Source: Cyclina sinensis (taxonomy: Eukaryota; Mollusca; Bivalvia; Venerida; Veneridae). Taken from it: a stretch of 64,000 nt of DNA. This document shows, in pieces, positions 58,601 to 64,000 of this stretch (within the stretch, counting starts at the first letter, position 1; every line of letters starts with the position of its first letter). The stretch spans positions 22,577,908 through 22,641,907 of the forward strand of contig JAAONU010000019.1 in assembly GCA_012932295.1 (NCBI GenBank). The letters are read 5' to 3'. The notes under the pieces are model-generated. The model saw only the letters and a program-made list of their open reading frames with translations. It was not told the origin of the DNA and ran no database searches. The position numbers and the translations under genes are program-made.

Positions 58601-61600
58601 CAACATGGGTTCTGCACATCCCCTTGTTGAGGTGAACATCAGCCAAGTTTGAAGAAAATCCTTCAGTTGGTATAGGATTTATAGAGCGGACACGATAATG
58701 GAGACGGACGGACGGACCGACGGACGGACGCGACAAAGCGAATCCATTATAGCTCCCCCCCCCCCCCACATTTTGTGGTGGGGGTATAATTATTACTTTT
58801 CAGTCAGTATTTGGCATCATCATCAAAACAATTTGATAATCTTTTATATCAGGCAGCATTTTACAATGCACACCTTAAGTGTGGTTAATGACAATCATTT
58901 ATATGCTAGAAACATACAAAATGAACTCAGCATCCTATTGAACCTTCATTTACTCACAATTCAACTTTTCACTAAAGTATACAAAGAGCAACTGCTCTGA
59001 TGACACTCTAAACATTTTAGTGACAACCTCTTCAAAAATTTTACTGATAATTGTAGCTAACATGAAAACTAGAAGGGAAAATGGAGTCATTCATTGCAGA
59101 GACAACAAATTTGACAGTGTACCTTCAAAGTAAGTTTCTTCTCAGTTTCTAGCTTGTCTTCATGAAGGCCCTTCTCCTTCTGCAAATAATAAAACATTAA
59201 ATTAGCACTGACATACACATTCCTTAAACAAGCTCAGCACAAAAACAGAAAATTACAACCTGAACTATGTTAAACTTTGGTTTAAGAGCTATTAAAAATT
59301 TGACTAGTACCTCACAATTACATGGTAACCATGTAATATGGTATAGTTAAATCATCTCCTAGAGGAATATTTCATTCCCAAGAAGCTAAACAACTGTAAA
59401 GCAACAAGTTAAGTTACAATAAATTGTATTAAATCAACAAAACAACAAAACTTTTCACCTCCAGACTATAAATTCTTTGTCTTAGCTCTCGTATGTCACT
59501 CTCCAGAGACTCTCGAGTCTGTTTCTCCTGTCTCTGTGTTGCTGACAGCAAGGACCTTGCCTCACTCAATGCCAGGTTGGATTCATTCAATTCTTTCCTC
59601 AGCTCAGCCAATAGGGAATCGTGTTTTTCGCGCTCCTAATATGATATGATATACATGTATGTTTTGATTCAGAAATGGTAGTTTTCTACATTCAAGCAGG
59701 TATTCATGCATGTTACAATTTAAAGTAATGGTTATTTCATCTACAATTTAAGTAGTGAAGGCTTTGGTTGTTCTTGGTGTTAAAGAACTTGAACATTACT
59801 TCAGTATTTAAAATATTTAATCTGATCAAGAAAACAGCTTATCAGCCTTCTCCCTTCAACAGCTGCAATGCCCTTGGGAAACTAGTGGATGAAATGCAAA
59901 CATACATGTGTAAGAGGAATTAACTAAACCTTATGCTGAGGTTGACCTACACCCATACTAAATGAAATTCTTTGATATTTACTTAGAAGATAAGGTGAAG
60001 GGTTAGAGGTATTATGAGGCAACAAAGCTTATCATGTATATATCTATAAGTACATGTATACAATCATTAAATACCTTCTGTAGTTTGTTTTCTGCCTCCT
60101 GCACATCTTTATTCTGTATTGCCTGAGCTTTCACTTTTTTATCGCTCTCCCATTTCTCATTGCGTAATTCTTCTTGCAGAGTTATCTTCTCTTGTTTAAG
60201 GGTTTTCACTTCCAATTCAAGACCTGCAAGCATCATAACAATCTTAATGTATACTAACAGTTTTATAAAATTTTCATATCATATTCAGAAAGAAAACAAG
60301 ATGTATAAATGGACAGTATCAGTCTAATTCAACTTTTCAATACCTTTTTATTTAACTAAATCTAGTAATAAAATGAAAATCAGTTTATTACCTGTAAGTT
60401 TAGTAGAATCAATTTATAAGAACTGTATATCTATATATTATTAAGTAGCAAACCTTTTAATTTATCTTTAGCCAAACTGGTATCGGCAAGCTTCTCTTCA
60501 AGTTCTGTCACTTTCTTATCCGCCATGTCAATCTGTCTTTGTAGCAATGACACCCGTGTCTCTAGGTAACTCTTCACCTGCCGCAGATCTTCGACGCTCT
60601 CTAACTTTGACCCTCTTCGTCCACTTCCTGCATCTTTGGATTTCATCTCCGACAATTCTTTCTCCAAACTCTTCACCTTTGTACTTAAGTTCTCTTTCTC
60701 TCTCTCCAGCCTTGATATCTGTATATCTTTCTCCAAAACCTTCTTTACCTTATCCTCTTTCTGCTTCAACTCAAAATCGAGATCATTCACTTTCCTTTCA
60801 AGCTCCAGTTTCTCAATTTTGACTTTTTTCAGAGTTTCCAAGTCTTTATTCTTATTACTTATATCTTCCTCCAAATCTGCTATATGTCTTTCACACTTGG
60901 TTATCTGTTTCTCAAGTTTTTCGACTGACCTATTCACTGCGTCAAGTTTCAATTTAAGGTCCAAGTTTTCAGTCATAACTTTACTGTTAGTTGCCTGTGC
61001 CTTCACATCCAGGTCCGTCTGCTTCTCTTTAAAGTTATTCAAATCAGCTGTTAGAGCTTTAACCTTCTCTTCAAGAGTTATCTTTTCCTTTTCTATGTCA
61101 GTGACTCTTTCCTCAGCCAGTTTAATTCTGCAATATACATGAAAATTTAACTGCTAGAGTTGAACTTGCTTTCAATATAAACTATGAACTTTCTATATAT
61201 AGATCTCTATCTTCCTTAGCTGTAGCTTTACTTTGGTTCTGAATTTGTTTTTTTACTGTCTTCAATATTTTAAACAAGTTGCTAAGACAATAAACATGAA
61301 CCTCACATTACAGAATAACTACCCTCTTGTTCAAATAAGAAGACAGATCAATAACAAGCATTCAAACACCCTAACCACAGTAACTGATATGGAAATTTAA
61401 AAAGCTGCAACACAAACTATTTACCACGAATACTTTCAAAAAGATTTCAACAAAACTTTACTTCAAACAATAAAAGTTATGTGTTAGTGCCAGAAGTACA
61501 TGTATCAAAAACCAACTTATTCAGAAATTGAATGTTCTTTATACAATACCTGATATCTGACAGTTCATTCCTTCTCATTCTAAGATCTATCTCCTTCTCC

Positions 61601-63674
61601 CTGGCATTCTCTAGCTGTCTCTCCAATCTCTCTATCTTACAGCTAAGTCTTGAGTTGGTCTAAAATATTGAAAGCATTTTCTAGATACCATTTAAATATG
61701 AACAAACAAACTTTTTGTTGGATTAACTTAGTTCTTTTAACAATTTTTAGTTGTATGAAGAAGCAGTTGATACCACTAAATACATGACCCAACATTCTGT
61801 CCAAAGCAAGAAATTGTCTACTATTGCCACATAATTACACTTACACAGACAAGTTCTTAAATCATACAACCATTCTTTGTACTATTGTTATACCCCTATC
61901 CTCTGTAAAAAAAAAATCAAACTTTCAAACAGCAAGATTCTTGTTATGTACAAGGGCACCATAATATGACCCTAAAATTTTTACATGTAATTCTCAAAAA
62001 TACGTACTGGCAGAATGTAGCAGAAACTTAGTAAATGAAGTAACTGAAATTATTTCCCTTTGAAATAAATCCATTAATACATGTACATGACATAAATTTT
62101 TCATATTTATTTGTGTAAATGCTACCTACCCTTTCAAGCTCTGTGACCTTGAACTGTTTATCACTGCTCTCCTGTTTGTACTCGGTGACATCTGACATAA
62201 GACGTCTCTTGTCATCTCGGTAACTCTCAATCTGTTCCTCTAACTCCTACATAAACACACAACATTTTTTTTATCATCAGCAACAGATGAACATTCATAT
62301 AGACAAACTATCTTGTACTGAATACAGTAAGACAAAAGTTATGACACAGACAGTATGGACATGAATGTATACCGCAGTTAAGGAAAGAACTCACCAGGGT
62401 TACGTATCTAAACTCCATTACAGCATGGAAATTTAACTAAACAATATTGTTTCTTTCCTTTCATCAGTCATGTAATTGCTTTAAACTTGGGCAGGTTTGC
62501 CAACTTCCCTTGCTGCAAATTAGAAGGATGAGCATTGAGGCATTAGAAGATAGTACAGTGCACTGACCTTGACCTGTTTCTCCAACCTCTCTTGTCTCTG
62601 GGTTTTATCATCTGCCCTCTCTGACATACACAACTGAACACTCTCCTTTAACTCCTAAAGACAGATATTATTCATATAATGTAACTATGGACTACTATAC
62701 TTGGTCACAGAGAATAGGTTTGAATCCAGTTTTCTGCATTAAGGGAATAATCCTACAAAAACACTACAGCTGTCAAAAAAAAGCACTAACTCAAAAAAAA
62801 AGAACACAGCTACTTTTTCCTAGTGACACCTTATTTGAAGCTTTATGGACCAATTATAATCAATCGTTCACCTGAAAAAATTGTGCCTTCAGAATTCCCC
62901 ATTTAAAAACAACAACAAAAAAACCCACTGTAGTATATGTATTGTAATTTATCAAACTGACTATTAGATATAAAATGCAACATACAGTGAATAAAGGCTT
63001 AAAACGACTGACTCACAGACGATGATAAAAAGAAAATGTTTATACATCTTGAAATTGTTGCTGTAATCGTGAAGAACATATTTAAGCTAAGTTATTGACT
63101 CAGTTTTTGTGACAGAAAAACATCAAAATATAAAGTTTTACACACTTTTATCAGTAAAAAATTTACCCCGTTAGTCACGGGGTAAATACTTTAGTTATAA
63201 CATTAATTTTGAGGCAATCTAATAACTAGATGCCGTGACTCAGTGGTCTAAGTCGTTGCTCTATATTTTACTGACCGAAAGGTCGTGGGTTCGAATCCTG
63301 GTAAAGTCAAAACTTTTTTTTTCAGTTTTCATGGTGTATAGAAGCATAATATTATATTTTTTCCATAGTATATTAAATCCTCTTAAATTTGAAAGAATAA
63401 AAAATTTCAGCAAAATTCTGTGAGTCAGTCGCTTTAAAATATTTTCTCTTTATGACATTTATACATTATTTTTCTTGAAAATAGAATCTGTAAGAATATT
63501 TGAAAATTCTCACAAGTGAAAATTAAAGAAAAATAAATATACTCAAACCTTGATGACTTCTTTCTGTTCTCTAATCTCATCTTGGTACTCATGTACCTGG
63601 TTGGCAATAGATTCCTTCATCTCGGATGTCAACTTGGCTCTCTCTGCTTTCGTCTCTATTTCATTTCTTAGTGT
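40005..63674 (-). CDS. CIT: Citron Rho-interacting kinase, 3' portion (30 exons)
   Basis: Exons on the minus strand: 63674-63549, 62654-62568, 62246-62130, 61659-61550, 61127-60454, 60223-60075, 59635-59459, 59179-59123, 56673-56614, 56070-55954, 53683-53490, 53169-53034, 52652-52548, 52044-51904, 51283-51173, 50705-50679, 48990-48834, 48307-48002, 47683-47482, 46812-46573, 46216-46111, 45137-45057, 44436-44295, 43688-43456, 42955-42847, 42386-42255, 42000-41920, 41446-41365, 40689-40522, 40197-40005. Every junction is AG/GT and in phase (4,620 bases, 1,539 residues plus TGA). Order: coiled coil, C1, PH, CNH, tail, as in citron and not in ROCK (no CNH) or MRCK (CRIB before the end). Citron acts at the midbody in cytokinesis downstream of RhoA (family knowledge). 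The kinase domain and first coiled-coil part lie to the right of the window. Confidence 0.93.
41365..45137 (-). CDS. CIT: Citron CNH domain exons
   Basis: Exons 45137-45057, 44436-44295, 43688-43456, 42955-42847, 42386-42255, 42000-41920 and 41446-41365, continuing into 40689-40522. Landmarks: LLGADEGLYAVNVY, VPHNVVEDVVGCTVLDCGVW, EPCSCVCMADSFAIVGTDRF, LEYLLCFHEFGVYVD and SYREPFLYVTYFHSIQ. The citron homology domain is a beta-propeller-like module shared with MAP4K and Rom1/2. No residue breaks seen. Confidence 0.93.
43200..43396 (-). mobile_element. MITE copy (inverted relative to 62997-63438), left end lost
   Basis: GTGACTAACGGGGTAAATTT, then ACTGAGACAGTAACTTAG, TATGTTCTTC and TATAAACATTTTCTTTTT. 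It ends in TCTGTGAGTCAGTTGCTTTA at 43375-43396. All match, in order, the complement of the element at 62997-63438. It lies in a citron intron just after an exon. Confidence 0.7.
44640..44980 (-). repeat. SINE family D with tRNA-Asp-like head
   Basis: On the minus strand the head reads CCTGGCTAGCTCAATCAGTA, GAGCATTGGATTGTCAATC and CACAGTTCGATCC: box A, a GTC-like anticodon arm and box B. The tail in plus orientation is TTTGGTTTTATTGGGGTTTA. A functional tRNA is unlikely because the acceptor stem does not pair well and a long body follows. Confidence 0.65.
45200..45795. repeat. 28-bp minisatellite, about 21 copies, in a citron intron
   Basis: Unit ATTAATGGACCACCAGTATG + CTGTAAAG. Variants are simple (TAT/TGT, GCTG/ACTG, GGA/GAA). 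The edge copies nearest the exon (45205-45245) are more diverged. On the transcribed strand each unit holds CTTTACAG, like the real acceptor (TGTTTACAG) 60 bases further on. Confidence 0.95.
46111..46812 (-). CDS. CIT: Citron PH domain exons
   Basis: Exons 46812-46573 and 46216-46111, following the GWLKVP strand in the previous exon. Visible: GWERRWCKMEGNILLMF, DTFDLNPPETDVNIHSAV, TTCWPGR, then FTEKQRWVACLEAAI, the C-terminal PH helix with its Trp. The match to human citron is close in order and spacing. Confidence 0.92.
47363..47472. repeat. 22-bp tandem repeat, 5 copies, beside a citron splice donor
   Basis: Unit GGGCAATTTACAGAGACAGA + TA. One copy carries CAAGTA in place of CAGATA. On the transcribed strand the array starts about 10 bases after the GTGAGT donor of the exon ending at 47482. 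Confidence 0.92.
47482..48307 (-). CDS. CIT: Citron C1 domain exons
   Basis: Exons 48307-48002 and 47683-47482. The joined sequence follows the full C1 pattern H-X12-C-X2-C-X12-C-X2-C-X4-H-X2-C-X7-C (HRFVNGLNTRATKCSVC, AAKCQECSMVCHPKC, QETCGLP). All zinc ligands are present. The intron splits the domain after KCQ, as expected from an E codon broken G/AA. Before the domain lies a Pro/Ser-rich linker (LAPPAPTPQRM). The second exon ends in the first PH strand (LKGWLKVPKK). Confidence 0.93.
49140..49550. repeat. Dispersed repeat with 'GGCCATAACTC' modules and GACAGACAGACG tail
   Basis: Two diverged GGGCCGTAACTC / GGGCCATAACTC modules lead to GGACAGACGGACAGATGGAC and GACAGACAGACAG. It ends in AACGCTATATGTCACAGCTA then CTTTGTAGC. 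Same grammar as 37971-39592 and 56729-58787, but the termini are not resolved. Confidence 0.6.
50679..50705 (-). CDS. CIT: Candidate 27-base citron microexon (TPVKDGSVR)
   Basis: Minus strand: T-rich tract, TTTAAG, 27 bases, then GTAAGA. It starts and ends in phase 0 between KKKK of the previous exon and GGKFFGKG of the next, so inclusion or skipping both keep the frame. The acceptor is AAG, not CAG. Support is splice signals plus frame only. Confidence 0.5.
51173..63674 (-). CDS. CIT: Citron coiled-coil region (15 exons, about 787 residues)
   Basis: Exons from 63674-63549 to 51283-51173 encode uninterrupted heptad-type sequence rich in E, K, Q, L and R. The 674-base exon 61127-60454 alone gives 225 residues, including KKVTELEEKLADTSLAKDKL. 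Most junctions are phase 0, so many exons could be skipped without frame loss. The last exon (GLHFLEKYRFESTIGQQMKL) resembles the segment before the C1 domain in citron. In citron this region binds Rho and kinesin partners (family knowledge); these sites were not mapped here. Confidence 0.9.
52705..52882 (-). repeat. SINE family A copy in a citron intron
   Basis: Tail AGATCAATAAACAAGTTCTT; head on the minus strand GATGGTGCAGTGGTAAAGG (box A) and GGTCCGAATCCCACCAG (box B). It shares the head flank and tail with 13325-13515. Confidence 0.7.
54300..55310. repeat. Direct duplication of about 280 bp inside a citron intron
   Basis: 54303-54590 and 55029-55305 share GAGGTTTAATGAACAATTCA, AACATGTACACAGTTA, AAGTCCTATGATGAC, ATTCCACAGTTGTTTT and TAGTGAGAAAACTCTTTCTC in the same order, with scattered indels. 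A partial third copy of the end (GCTAGGTTTCC, ACCTGCTGAT) lies at 54583-54635. ATTATCGCCAATTAACT also recurs at 53999 and 55639. Confidence 0.85.
56729..58787. mobile_element. 2.06-kb element with 12-bp inverted ends and about 347-bp tandem modules
   Basis: ATACCCCCACCA at 56729-56740 is exactly inverted at 58776-58787, where CCCCACATTTTGTGGTGGGG also forms a hairpin. Inside, modules starting GGGGCATAAC occur near 56991, 57533, 57880 and 58227 (period about 347 for the last three). Each holds TGACCTTCAAGTGTG and CCTTGACCTTAAG. The right end has GACGGACGGACCGACGGACG and GACAAAGCG. Repeated short open frames over it are not genes. It lies in the citron intron between 56673 and 59123. Confidence 0.7.
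62997..63438 (+). mobile_element. MITE with 15-bp inverted termini and internal hairpin
   Basis: CGACTGACTCACAGA near 63006-63020 is exactly inverted as TCTGTGAGTCAGTCG near 63418-63432, both beside TTTAA/TTAAA. A perfect hairpin TTTACCCCGT TAGTC ACGGGGTAAA lies near 63163-63187. A second, inverted copy is at 43200-43396. The right part holds a tRNA-like stretch (63232-63310) absent from the other copy. No coding frame. Confidence 0.75.
63232..63320 (+). repeat. tRNA-like SINE head inside the MITE
   Basis: GCCGTGACTCAGTGGTCTAA (box A) and GTGGGTTCGAATCCTGG (box B) are followed by an A-rich base pair run and nine T (Pol III stop-like). The acceptor arm does not pair, so a SINE insertion is more likely than a tRNA gene. 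Confidence 0.5.
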
Positions 63675-64000
63675 CTGCAAATATATACATGTATATCAAG
63701 TACATAAGAGACATAAAAACCAAAAAGGTCAGGCATCACCCCACATCCCTCCAGGGTTTCAGCAGGAACTCATGAATGCTTAACAATGTTAAACTTAGTT
63801 CGGGTAAATATAAATTGCTTTATCTGTTTCACTAATAAAGTGCGTCTTTTATAAGTTAAGTTTGACTATCTGAACAATTTTTTAAAATGTGATGCCGAAG
63901 GTTTGTTTTGCAAGCAGAGTCTTTTTGAGCCAGCAAAACTAATGGTGAGGAGTCAGCTCATTAAAGAAATGTTTAACATTACCTCCCCTGGCCATCCCTG

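Noticed and set aside
60547..61142. Long plus-strand open frames
   Set aside because: Antisense of the 674-base citron coiled-coil exon; the Ser/Phe/Leu-rich composition mirrors E/K codons.
63985..64000. Possible exon end of citron at the right edge (GGGGAG before GTAATG on the minus strand)
   Set aside because: The 16 visible bases translate to Gly/Pro-like residues unlike the coiled coil, and the rest is outside the window.

Overview
The window is a piece of an animal nuclear genome, most likely a bivalve mollusc. It holds spliced genes with GT-AG introns whose products match animal families (CHFR, citron kinase, a BRICHOS protein, a rhodopsin-type GPCR). The introns and spacers are AT-rich and crowded with repeats of the kind common in bivalves: modules carrying 'GGGGCATAACT' and 'TGACCTTGACCT', 'GACGGACGGACG' tails, tRNA-headed SINEs and non-LTR retrotransposons. 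The organism is inferred; no sequence here names a species.

Layout. (1) 1-6841, minus strand: the 5' part of CHFR (FHA domain, acidic/NLS linker, first residues of the RING), six exons, running off the left edge. Its introns hold SINEs, a perfect 20-bp hairpin and a dead LINE on the plus strand. (2) 10697-14330, minus: a complete six-exon gene for a type II membrane protein with a BRICHOS domain and a cysteine-rich C-terminus; several exons are too short to stand out as ORFs. (3) 14.4-26.6 kb: gene-poor, with a dead mariner transposase, a 138-bp foldback element, a 1.2-kb hairpin-ended repeat and two LINE remnants. (4) 26884-28307, minus: an orphan class A GPCR whose frame changes once in the third intracellular loop, fixed by a 95-bp candidate intron. 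(5) 30097-35090, minus: a nearly intact two-ORF LINE with a 27-base poly(A) tail. Its ORF1 and ORF2 lie in the same frame, separated by a single TAG, and ORF2 has no usable AUG. (6) 36.6-39.6 kb: an 11-copy 40-bp satellite and a 1.6-kb element with 13-bp perfect inverted termini. (7) 40005-63674 and beyond, minus: the 3' portion of the citron (Rho-interacting) kinase gene. Thirty exons were joined by hand into one frame of 1,539 residues plus stop: coiled coil, C1, PH, CNH and a PDZ-type C-terminus. The kinase domain lies beyond the right edge.

All four host genes and the intact LINE read on the minus strand. CHFR and citron both act in mitosis/cytokinesis, and both map to human 12q24, so the linkage may be ancient. 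The most interesting signal is the LINE, whose translation apparently needs UAG readthrough. Next come the inverted-terminus repeat family that carries internal modules and ends in conserved hairpins, the foldback element, the intron-bearing mariner relic and the 28-bp array of acceptor-like motifs in a citron intron.
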